From CAYXRK01 sp964467615 (GTDB taxonomy: Bacteria; Hydrogenedentota; Hydrogenedentia; Hydrogenedentales; GCA-2746185), in the NCBI GenBank assembly GCA_964467615.1, contig CAYXRK010000148.1, positions 1-12,502 of the forward strand: a stretch of DNA of 12,502 nt, read 5' to 3'. Below the pieces are notes generated by a model that saw only the letters and a list, made by a program, of their open reading frames with translations, ran no database searches and was not told where the DNA came from. Shown here in pieces: positions 1 to 5,531 of this stretch (the first letter of the stretch is position 1; the number at the start of each line of letters is the position of its first letter). The translations under genes were made by a program, and so were the position numbers.

Positions 1-59
1 CGACCACAAGCGAAACGTTAAGTTGAAAATGTTATTTTGCGTCTCTTCCTAAGGGCAAA

Positions 60-965
60 TTGCTGGAGAACACTAGCAAACTACGGTTTTGCGATCTTCT
101 TCGGAAGTACGCGAGGCGAGGGTTGCTCGTAGCTCCAGTACTCGTTGATATGTCGTTAATACCCCTCGATATGGAATACTTTAGTATCAAAAAGTTTGCA
201 AACCATGTGCGAAACATCGCGACAGATGCTCCACGAAATGAAGATAGCGACGAACTCAAGACGTTAGCTCGAAAAATTAAGAAATTGAGTGAGGTCCAAG
301 GATTGAGACTTCACACATGGGCCTTTGATTTAATGTTGGCCTTGAAAAATGCCATTTGTTTTCTGTGTGAAAATGGAAATGAACGCTGCTGGGGCACCGT
401 AAGCTTCGAAGTCGATGCTGTGCAAAAGAAATACGGTTCGGAGAATCGTACGTTTTTGCGCCTACTGGGCCCGTGGCTAAGCGCGTATTCACGTCAATAT
501 CCGTTTGTGATTTTCGACGATATTATAAAACCTGAAAACCCTTTCGTTAGAAAATATGTTCGCGAGGACGACGGCATTGATATCAAACGCATGATAGATG
601 GCAATATTAGGTTCTGTGATTCAAAGGGTAACATGGGTATTCAAGCGGCGGATATCGCCGCATACATCATCTTTGATGCCGCACGCTCCCCACTCGATGA
701 CGATGCATTAGACATATACGCGAATTTAATGGACAGCTGTCCGTATCTTGCGGCAGAAGGCCCCGGATTCGTCTATTTCTCTTCCCCTTCGGGCCTCGCA
801 GGTGTGGCACGAGCGAAGTATGATCACCTTGCAGCGATCCTCGATACCAGACGAAAAACAATCGGCGGTGTTAATACGATTTTTCGCCAAGCAATTGATC
901 AGGGGACAAATTCATATTTTCCTATTTTCCCAAAATCACGCCGACACGGTTCAACCCAAGACTGA
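60..965 (+). CDS. DUF3800-like protein, N-terminal part missing
   Basis: The C-terminal half carries the stretch NIRFCDSKGNMGIQAADIAAY (residues about 181-201 of this reading), which matches the 'F-x-DSK...G-x-Q-x-AD' signature I associate with the DUF3800 family, an RNase H-like fold found beside mobile and defence genes. The usual N-terminal D-E-S-G motif is absent. The start used is TTG with a plausible AAGGG ribosome site just upstream. However, the same frame keeps protein-like sequence (CYFASLPKGK) upstream of that TTG back to a TGA at 24-26, so the gene looks 5'-truncated, frameshifted or interrupted by a nonsense codon. The gene is visibly richer in A/T than the housekeeping block from 2955 onward, consistent with acquisition. 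Its function is unknown, and the family call rests mainly on the C-terminal motif. It converges with the antitoxin gene at 1104. Confidence 0.7.
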   Translation: MLENTSKLRFCDLLRKYARRGLLVAPVLVDMSLIPLDMEYFSIKKFANHVRNIATDAPRNEDSDELKTLARKIKKLSEVQGLRLHTWAFDLMLALKNAICFLCENGNERCWGTVSFEVDAVQKKYGSENRTFLRLLGPWLSAYSRQYPFVIFDDIIKPENPFVRKYVREDDGIDIKRMIDGNIRFCDSKGNMGIQAADIAAYIIFDAARSPLDDDALDIYANLMDSCPYLAAEGPGFVYFSSPSGLAGVARAKYDHLAAILDTRRKTIGGVNTIFRQAIDQGTNSYFPIFPKSRRHGSTQD

Positions 966-1082
966 GATGTTCGTCGCCTCCATCCCTCCGACCACATCAA
1001 CAACCTCGGAGTCAACGGACATGGTTCGGAGTTTGCACAGTGATCGGGGGCCGAGTGTGTGACGCCTCTCTGAGCCCTTCGG

Positions 1083-1106
1083 TAAATAGGGAAATCCACC
1101 TATTTA
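1083..1106. terminator. AT-rich hairpin between convergent genes
   Basis: TAAATAGG (1083-1090) and CCTATTTA (1099-1106) form a perfect 8-bp stem with an 8-nt loop. The right arm includes the stop codon of the minus-strand antitoxin gene (1104-1106). Only a short T-run (1107-1109) follows on the plus strand, so it is a weak terminator candidate. It sits where two convergent genes end. Confidence 0.3.
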
Positions 1107-1445
1107 TTTCCCCCGCGAAACGCTCATCTTCGCCGCCGCCGTCCGATCATTTACCGCCGACTCGGCGCGTAGTTTCAATCCAAGCGCCCGAACGACTTTG
1201 AGTATCGTGTCGAATCCGGGGCTTCGGTCGCCGGACAGCGCCTTGTACAGGCTTTCGCGAGACAGACCCGCATCGCGCGCAACCTGCGACATTCCCTTCG
1301 CGCGCACGATGTCACCCAGCGCCTTGGCGATGAACGCTGCGTCGCCGTCCGCTTCTTCAAGGCACGCTTCCAAATACGCCGCCATTTCCTCTGGACTGCG
1401 AAGATGTTCTGCCACGTCGTATCGCGTTGTGATTGTCTTCGTCAT
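1104..1445 (-). CDS. HigA-like (HI1420-type) helix-turn-helix antitoxin, orphan
   Basis: This 113-residue protein matches the 'probable addiction module antidote' family (HI1420/TIGR02684-like). The N-terminal TRYDVAEHL...EEMAAYLEACLEEADGDAAFIAKALGDIVRAKGMSQ block is characteristic. An XRE-type helix-turn-helix follows at about residues 52-72 (MSQVARDAGLSRESLYKALSG). The protein should bind its own promoter and neutralise a RelE/HigB-like toxin. The ATG has a strong AGAGGAG ribosome site (1451-1457) with 5-nt spacing. In this family the toxin gene normally lies immediately upstream, but upstream of 1445 there is only about 500 bp of repeat-rich DNA with no toxin. The last 15 or so residues (AVNDRTAAAKMSVSRGK) go beyond the conserved core. 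Family call is firm; the orphan role is inferred. Confidence 0.9.
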   Translation of the reverse strand: MTKTITTRYDVAEHLRSPEEMAAYLEACLEEADGDAAFIAKALGDIVRAKGMSQVARDAGLSRESLYKALSGDRSPGFDTILKVVRALGLKLRAESAVNDRTAAAKMSVSRGK

Positions 1446-1450
1446 GACGA

Positions 1451-1491
1451 CTCCTCTGAATAGCCAAGAGGCTACAAATGTCTAACGTTAG
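1451..1491 (-). promoter_or_regulatory. Candidate promoter/operator of the HigA-like antitoxin
   Basis: Upstream of the antitoxin ATG lie the ribosome site (1451-1457), a short inverted repeat TAGCC-AAGA-GGCTA (1461-1474) and a perfect 10-bp palindrome CTAACGTTAG (1482-1491). A TTAGAC / TATTCA pair with about 17-nt spacing is a possible sigma-70 promoter. XRE antitoxins commonly bind palindromes at their own promoter, so these are candidate operators. This is position-based inference. Confidence 0.35.
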
Positions 1492-1515
1492 CATGTTCCT
1501 CCTTCAGCGCACCGT

Positions 1516-1582
1516 GTAGCGCCGATTTGCAATCGGCGTTGTGCCTTGGACTTGACCGCCACCGGTTACAAACCGGCGCTAC
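1516..1582. repeat. Nested inverted repeat (clover-like, two inner hairpins)
   Basis: Outer arms GTAGCGCCG (1516-1524) and CGGCGCTAC (1574-1582) are perfectly complementary. Inside are two further perfect hairpins: CGCCGATT-TGC-AATCGGCG (1520-1538) and CCGGTT-ACA-AACCGG (1562-1576). The inner stems share bases with the outer one, so alternative folds exist. This resembles dispersed extragenic palindromic units rather than a terminator, as no T-run follows. The outer motif GTAGCGCC reappears in the third tandem repeat (8611-8618). Confidence 0.7.
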
Positions 1583-1636
1583 GCGGACTCGAAAACGTCA
1601 ACTTCAGTCAAGAAAACAGACTTTTTTCCAAAATTT

Positions 1637-1685
1637 TAGGTCAACAAGCTTGGACATATATATAGGGGCGGTTCCCCGCCCGAAC
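1637..1685 (+). repeat. Direct repeat block A, copy 1
   Basis: This 49-nt block matches 2661-2709 at 43 of 49 positions by eye. The first 29 nt, which include GGACATATATATAG, differ at one base (28/29). The two copies lie 1,024 bp apart in the same orientation on either side of the AbrB/Doc cassette. The 3' part of this copy forms hairpin GGGCGG-TTCC-CCGCCC (1666-1681). Confidence 0.8.
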
Positions 1686-1702
1686 CACATCCTGGTTCTT
1701 TT
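1666..1702 (+). terminator. Two consecutive hairpins followed by a T-run
   Basis: GGGCGG-TTCC-CCGCCC (1666-1681) is immediately followed by GAACCA-CATCC-TGGTTC (1682-1698) and then TTTT. The second stem plus T-run has the form of an intrinsic terminator on the plus strand, but no plus-strand gene lies close upstream. It may be a structural part of the repeat element. The second copy of the repeat does not preserve these stems. Confidence 0.35.
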
Positions 1703-1846
1703 GAGCCGTAGACCCGCCGCACGCGGGGTTGCCGAGAAAGAAACAATCCCACCCGCTAAAGAGAATTCTGCGCGAAGCACCTACATATCTACCCAATCCT
1801 CTATTGTGATCTCTGCGATCTTTTGCGGCGATTCGTTGTTTCTTAG

Positions 1847-1871
1847 GAGTTCTTTGCGTTCATTCGTGGCT
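1847..1871 (+). repeat. Direct repeat block B, copy 1
   Basis: This 25-nt block matches 2727-2751 at 22 of 25 positions. It follows block A in the same order in both copies, but the A-to-B gap is 161 nt here against 17 nt in copy 2, so one copy has gained or lost about 145 bp. Confidence 0.65.
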
Positions 1872-1946
1872 TGTTGTTGGTCCCTTCGGGTCAAACGATC
1901 TGGGCAACCATCTCCAGGCAACGCGCGAACGTTCCAGCTCGCTGTC

Positions 1947-2336
1947 TCAGTCCCCTTCACTCTTCTCGACATTCGCGCGAACCCACTCCGCGAGTTCCAC
2001 CTCATCGAGCTTCCCCGCCGCAAGCCGGATGATTACGTCGTACGCGTCCTCTTCCGTTGCAGTGAGTTCGGCGCCGTTCAAACCGAGAAACGTGTACATC
2101 GCCATGAGGGCCGTTCTTTTGTTGCCGTCAACGAACGGGTGATTGCGTGCGATGCCGAATGCGTAGGCGGCAGCCATCCTGTATACGTCGGCCTTTTCGT
2201 ACTCATATAGGTTTCGTGCCCTCGCGATAGCGGACTCAAGAAGATTGGCGTCGCGGGTTCCCGGTGCGCCTCCATGTTCCGCGATCAGTTGCCGGTGAAA
2301 CTCAGCCGCTAACTTCGCGGTCAGCCACTCCATCAC
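1947..2336 (-). CDS. doc: Death-on-curing (Doc/Fic-fold) toxin
   Basis: This 129-residue protein (128 if the adjacent ATG at 2333 is used) is close to the usual Doc length. It contains HPFVDGNKRTA at residues 66-76, the Doc-type Fic motif H-x-F-x-D-x-N-K-R. Lys in place of the second Gly of classical Fic proteins is the mark of Doc kinases, which phosphorylate elongation factor Tu and stop translation. The N-terminal LTAKLAAEFHRQLIAEHGG...RDANLLESAIARARN block is typical of the P1 Doc family. The motif is intact, so the toxin is likely active. The start overlaps the antitoxin stop as GTGATG (GTG at 2336, ATG at 2333) with a poor ribosome site of its own, which suggests translational coupling. 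It is the second gene of a two-gene cassette flanked by direct repeats. Confidence 0.93.
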   Translation of the reverse strand: MMEWLTAKLAAEFHRQLIAEHGGAPGTRDANLLESAIARARNLYEYEKADVYRMAAAYAFGIARNHPFVDGNKRTALMAMYTFLGLNGAELTATEEDAYDVIIRLAAGKLDEVELAEWVRANVEKSEGD

Positions 2337-2557
2337 TTCGACAGCCGGCGCAACGCGTTCCGGTATTTTCGTCTGCCCTGTTCGAACACCTCCATCCCCC
2401 GTTCAAACGCAGGGTCGTACGGAGTAAGCGTGAGTCCATCCGGTCCTTCAACCAGGAATACGTCGTCCCCTTCGCCGACATGGAGGCGCTCGAGGACCTC
2501 ACTCGGAATAATCGCCCCCAGCGAGTTCCCAACCTTTCGGATTTTAATCTTGGTCAT
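2333..2557 (-). CDS. AbrB/MazE/SpoVT-type antitoxin of the Doc pair
   Basis: This 74-residue protein has an N-terminal swapped-hairpin AbrB/MazE DNA-binding domain (KIRKVGNSLGAIIPSEVLERLHVGEGDDVFLVEGPDGLTLTPYD, residues about 4-48). A charged helical tail (PAFERGMEVFEQGRRKYRNALRRLSK) follows and is the likely toxin-neutralising segment. The ATG at 2557 is chosen over an in-frame start at 2584 because GGAG (2566-2569) lies 8 nt upstream, and the upstream start would fall inside the promoter palindrome. Doc is classically paired with Phd; AbrB-type partners are a known alternative. The stop codon overlaps the toxin start. The protein probably represses its own operon through the palindrome at 2574-2593. 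Confidence 0.9.
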   Translation of the reverse strand: MTKIKIRKVGNSLGAIIPSEVLERLHVGEGDDVFLVEGPDGLTLTPYDPAFERGMEVFEQGRRKYRNALRRLSK

Positions 2558-2573
2558 CGCCACTACTCCGGAC

Positions 2574-2593
2574 GTTATAATCAAGATTATAAC
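2574..2593 (-). promoter_or_regulatory. 20-bp palindromic operator overlapping an extended -10 promoter
   Basis: GTTATAATC (2574-2582) and GATTATAAC (2585-2593) are perfect 9-bp inverted arms around AA. On the minus strand the outer arm supplies TATAAT (2586-2591) preceded by TG, giving TGTTATAAT, a perfect extended -10 box. No good -35 is visible, as is usual for extended -10 promoters. The predicted transcript start (near 2579) leaves a leader of about 20 nt containing the GGAG site. A bound antitoxin would block polymerase directly. Confidence 0.6.
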
Positions 2594-2660
2594 ATATCTC
2601 CCAAAGTTCCCGTCGTAAAACCGCGTTTCAGTCCCTAAATCCAGCCCTTTTCATCAAAAA

Positions 2661-2709
2661 TAGGTCAACAAACTTGGACATATATATAGAGACCGTTCAT
2701 CGCCCGAAC
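2661..2709 (+). repeat. Direct repeat block A, copy 2
   Basis: Same-orientation partner of 1637-1685 (43/49 matches). It lies about 70 bp upstream of the AbrB/Doc promoter, so the cassette is bracketed by the pair. Confidence 0.8.
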
Positions 2710-2726
2710 TGCGTCTCTGCATCTTT

Positions 2727-2751
2727 GAGTTCATTGCGTTCTTTCGCGGCT
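2727..2751 (+). repeat. Direct repeat block B, copy 2
   Basis: Partner of 1847-1871 (22/25 matches), following block A in the same order but with a gap of only 17 nt. Confidence 0.65.
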
Positions 2752-2828
2752 AAATTCCGCAGTGGACGTGTGCAGCTCTGCGTTGAGGACTTTGTTCTTA
2801 GCTTTGACGGATCGCTACCGCGTCGAAT

Positions 2829-2845
2829 GTGGCGAAGTTCGCCAC
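2829..2845. repeat. 17-bp palindrome
   Basis: GTGGCGAA-G-TTCGCCAC is a perfect 8-bp inverted repeat around one central base. The near-zero loop makes it more likely a protein-binding site or repeat remnant than an RNA hairpin. No adjacent promoter is clear. Confidence 0.45.
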
Positions 2846-2954
2846 GTCCTAAAAGGAGACAACGTGTGCAGCCAGACCCTCTCCAAAAACTCGAAATCCC
2901 AGAGAGGGTTGTTTCTCCAGGGAAGTATTTCCTCAAAAAATGGCCCGTTCAGCT

Positions 2955-4088
2955 CTACCGCCTCGCGATTTCGAACTGGTCTATCTCGTTACCGTCGATG
3001 TCGGTAGCGGTAATTTTCGCCACGTCACCACCGATATCAATGGTGAGGTAATGCTCGACCTTGACGGCCTTGACCGTCTCCGGCTGGAGGGCGTTGATCT
3101 CATAGAGCGGCGCGCCGCCGCCCGCGCAGGTCACGTAATGCGTGCCGCCGTGCGCCGCGTGGTGGTAGTGGTGGTCATGCCCCTGCAGCACGACTTGGAC
3201 GCCGTGCCGCTCGAAGATGTCGCCCCAAAATTCGCGCCGCACTTTCGTTTCCGGGACCCGCGACGTCATCACGCAGTACAACGGTTTGTGAAAGGAAGGA
3301 AAGATGTACCCCACGTTCGCGTTCTCGTTCAGCGTCTTCTCGACCCACGCCTTCTGCTTCTCCATGTAGCGTAGGCGCGCGGCGGCGTCGCCGGTCTCGT
3401 TGGTCCCTTCCGAGTCCAGCATGAGCAGCAGCACGTCGCCCACCTTGACGGCTTTGTAGCGCTCCTCCTCGGACCCGCGGAAGATTTTGAAAAACATTTC
3501 GCCGTTCCGCTCGTGGTTTCCCAGCACGGGCATGTAAAGCGTGTTGCGCATGAGTTCTCGATTGACGTTCATGAAGATTTCCCAATCGGCGACCTTCTTG
3601 CCGTCGCTCACGAGATCGCCCGTGTTCACCACGAATAGCGGTTTCTCGGCGATGACGCGGTTGACGATCCGCTGCTGCACGTCCGCGCGCGTCCGCGTAT
3701 CGCCGTAGGCGATGAATCGGAACGGCGCCGCTCCCTCCGGCAACGTCGTGACCGATCCGCTTTCCTCAGGCGAACGGTTGCCAAGCACGTCGTACGCGTT
3801 CACGCTGCCGGGCTTTAGCCCGGTCAGTTCCTTCTCGTGAAACTCGTAGACGGTTTGCGCCGGTGCGCCAGCCGCCGCGTCAGGACTCGCCGGTGCGGAG
3901 GCCGTGGCCGTCGCCCAGCGGATGACGGCGCTCGTCGGAGTCACGTCATACACATACGGCCCGAACGCAATCGCTTTCGCGGCAGGCTCGGCCGCCAACG
4001 AGTGCGAAGCAGCCCAAAACAAAGCGACCGCCGCCCCGATTGAAACCAGGGCAATGCAAAACGTGATGGATCGCGGTGAACGGCGCAT
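2955..4088 (-). CDS. Exported calcineurin-like / purple acid phosphatase-type phosphoesterase
   Basis: This 377-residue protein starts at the ATG at 4088, which has AAGGAG 8 nt upstream; an open frame continues to 4208 but lacks such a site. A Sec signal peptide is clear: MRRSPR, a hydrophobic core at about 8-27, and a likely cleavage near SLAA (30-33). A fibronectin-like N-domain (GPYVYDVTPTSAVIRWAT, 43-60) is typical of purple acid phosphatases. The dimetal catalytic motifs appear in order: GD (129-130), NTGD (155-158), GNHE (190-193), FHKP (266-269) and GHDHH (303-307). The PAP tyrosine of GDxxY is not present, so this sits nearer generic metallophosphatases with a PAP-like N-domain. It probably hydrolyses phosphomonoesters outside the cytoplasm with two bound metals. 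It is divergent from the transporter at 4260. Substrate unknown. Confidence 0.93.
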   Translation of the reverse strand: MRRSPRSITFCIALVSIGAAVALFWAASHSLAAEPAAKAIAFGPYVYDVTPTSAVIRWATATASAPASPDAAAGAPAQTVYEFHEKELTGLKPGSVNAYDVLGNRSPEESGSVTTLPEGAAPFRFIAYGDTRTRADVQQRIVNRVIAEKPLFVVNTGDLVSDGKKVADWEIFMNVNRELMRNTLYMPVLGNHERNGEMFFKIFRGSEEERYKAVKVGDVLLLMLDSEGTNETGDAAARLRYMEKQKAWVEKTLNENANVGYIFPSFHKPLYCVMTSRVPETKVRREFWGDIFERHGVQVVLQGHDHHYHHAAHGGTHYVTCAGGGAPLYEINALQPETVKAVKVEHYLTIDIGGDVAKITATDIDGNEIDQFEIARR

Positions 4089-4259
4089 AAGTATGACTCC
4101 TTCTCTGCGAAAGTGCGGGCGTACGAAAGCGGCGGACGGCAGTTCCAATTCCGCCAGCCAGCCCGTGATCGTAGAGTGAAGGGCCGACGAACACAAGGCG
4201 CAAGGCACGCTGGCCTCGCCATTTCTCGCGAGCTCGTGACATTGCCTACACTACTCACG

Positions 4260-5519
4260 ATGAGAATCAATACCGAGACTTTGGGTTTTGCAAAGCGTGC
4301 TGACTTTTACCTCCTGTTCCTCACGCGCGGGCTGCGTCTGTTCGCGTATGGCGCTCTGCCCGTCGTGCTCGTGCTCTATCTGTCGGGCCTCGGCTTTTCT
4401 GAGGGGCGAATCGGCGCGGTGCTCGCGCTGACGTTGGCGGGCGACACGGCGATCTCGCTGTGGCTCACGCGCCACGCAGACCGTCTGGGCCGGAAGAACA
4501 CGCTGATGCTCGGCGCGGTGCTGATGTGCGCGGGCGGCGCGGTGTTCGGACTCACCGGAAACTTTTGGATCATCGTCGCCGCGGCGACCATCGGGGTCAT
4601 CAGCCCCAGCGGAAAAGAAGTCGGGCCGTTTCTCTCCATCGAGCAAGCCGGGCTGACGCAGATCGTCTCGAACGAACGCCGCACCTCCATCTTCGCGTGG
4701 TACAACCTCACCGGATCCCTCGCGTCCGCGTGCGGAGCGTTGTTCGCCGGTTACGCGGTGGGGACGCTGACGGATTCGGGATGGGAGGACGTCGCCGCGT
4801 ACCGAAGCGTGCTGGTCGCATACTCGGCCGTTGGCGTATTGCTTCTCGCGGTCTTTAGCGGATTGTCGCGCGCGATCGAGGTCGAACGCGTTGCGGAGGC
4901 CGCCGCGCCAGCGGGACTCCTCGGCCTCGGCGAATCCCGCGGGACGGTGCTGCGGCTCGCGGGCCTCTTCGCAATGGACTCGTTCGCGGGCGGATTCATC
5001 ATCGACAGTCTGATGGCGTATTGGTTTGTCATTCGGTTCGACGCGGACCCGAAAGTCTTAGGCGGAATATTCTTCGGCGCGAACTTGCTCGCGGGCCTGT
5101 CGTCCCTGGCGGCGGCGCGAATCGCGCGGCGGTTCGGGCTGATCAACACGATGGTATTCACACACCTACCGTCAAACGTGTTGCTCATGCTCGTCCCCCT
5201 GATGCCGAATCTGGGCGCGGCGATTACGATGCTGCTTATCCGGTGCAGCATTTCGCAGATGGACGTGCCCACGCGGCAGTCCTACACCATGGCGGTGGTG
5301 AAGCCGGAAGAACGCGCGGCGGCGGGCGGCGTGACCAACGTGACGCGCTCGCTCGGCAGCACGCTTTCGCCGCTGATCGGTTCGGCGATGATGGGTACGG
5401 CCGCGTTCGTGAATTGGCCGTTGTACATCGCCGGCGCGCTGAAGATCGTGTACGACTTGCTGCTGTACCGAGCGTTCAAATCGATCAAGCCGCCAGAGGA
5501 ACGCGCTAACGGGGAGTGA
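4260..5519 (+). CDS. Major facilitator superfamily transporter
   Basis: This 419-residue polytopic protein has about 12 hydrophobic segments, the usual MFS length. Loop 2-3 contains RHADRLGRKNTL (71-82), the conserved MFS motif A. The segment GVISPSGKEVGPFLSIEQAGLTQ (112-134) is a distinctive conserved region. The two halves are separated by a longer central loop near residues 205-228. The substrate cannot be told from sequence. ATG at 4260 is taken because the first transmembrane region follows at once, but no good ribosome site precedes it. GTG at 4236 and TTG at 4242 are in-frame alternatives, and a TACACT box just upstream leaves open a very short leader. It is divergent from the phosphatase (171-bp gap) and convergent with the aminopeptidase (12-bp gap). 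Confidence 0.92.
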   Translation: MRINTETLGFAKRADFYLLFLTRGLRLFAYGALPVVLVLYLSGLGFSEGRIGAVLALTLAGDTAISLWLTRHADRLGRKNTLMLGAVLMCAGGAVFGLTGNFWIIVAAATIGVISPSGKEVGPFLSIEQAGLTQIVSNERRTSIFAWYNLTGSLASACGALFAGYAVGTLTDSGWEDVAAYRSVLVAYSAVGVLLLAVFSGLSRAIEVERVAEAAAPAGLLGLGESRGTVLRLAGLFAMDSFAGGFIIDSLMAYWFVIRFDADPKVLGGIFFGANLLAGLSSLAAARIARRFGLINTMVFTHLPSNVLLMLVPLMPNLGAAITMLLIRCSISQMDVPTRQSYTMAVVKPEERAAAGGVTNVTRSLGSTLSPLIGSAMMGTAAFVNWPLYIAGALKIVYDLLLYRAFKSIKPPEERANGE

Positions 5520-5531
5520 CTCTCGTGCGTT

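Larger units (their letters stand above)
1446..1946. other. Gene-poor, repeat-rich intergenic tract
   Basis: No reading frame here resembles a real protein on either strand; the longer open frames run across hairpins and repeats. The tract holds, in order, the antitoxin promoter, a nested inverted repeat (1516-1582), direct-repeat block A with two adjoining hairpins (1637-1698), and block B (1847-1871). On the minus strand, 1781-1871 reads like the low-complexity GAACGCAAAGAA-type intergenic sequence common in environmental genomes. I looked for the HigB-like toxin expected to partner the antitoxin at 1104 and found none. Confidence 0.6.
2594..2954. other. Intergenic tract with repeats and palindromes, no gene
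   Basis: No convincing coding sequence. It contains the second copies of direct-repeat blocks A and B, a 17-bp palindrome at 2829-2845, and a hairpin with arms ACCCTCTC (2876-2883) and GAGAGGGT (2902-2909) around an 18-nt loop, which lacks a T-run. An AAGGAG site with GTG at 2864 opens a short frame that runs into the antisense of the phosphatase gene; I do not accept it as a gene. Confidence 0.5.

Noticed and set aside
986..1011. CTCCGA...TCGGAG inverted repeat after the DUF3800-like gene as a terminator
   Set aside because: Only 6 bp, a 14-nt loop, and no T-run follows.
1516..1582. Integron attC site
   Set aside because: The nested fold is suggestive, but GTTRRRY/RYYYAAC core sites are absent, and neither an integrase nor a cassette array is present.
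1781..2023. Minus-strand 80-codon frame overlapping the end of doc
   Set aside because: Out of frame with doc and derived from low-complexity repeat sequence (ATGAACGCAAAGAA-like); no family resemblance.
1527..2210. Plus-strand open frame across the intergenic tract and doc
   Set aside because: Antisense to a clear Doc gene, composed of repeat and hairpin sequence, with no recognisable domain.
4089..4208. N-terminal extension of the phosphatase
   Set aside because: The ATG at 4088 has AAGGAG at ideal spacing and starts a clean signal peptide; the extension would bury it.
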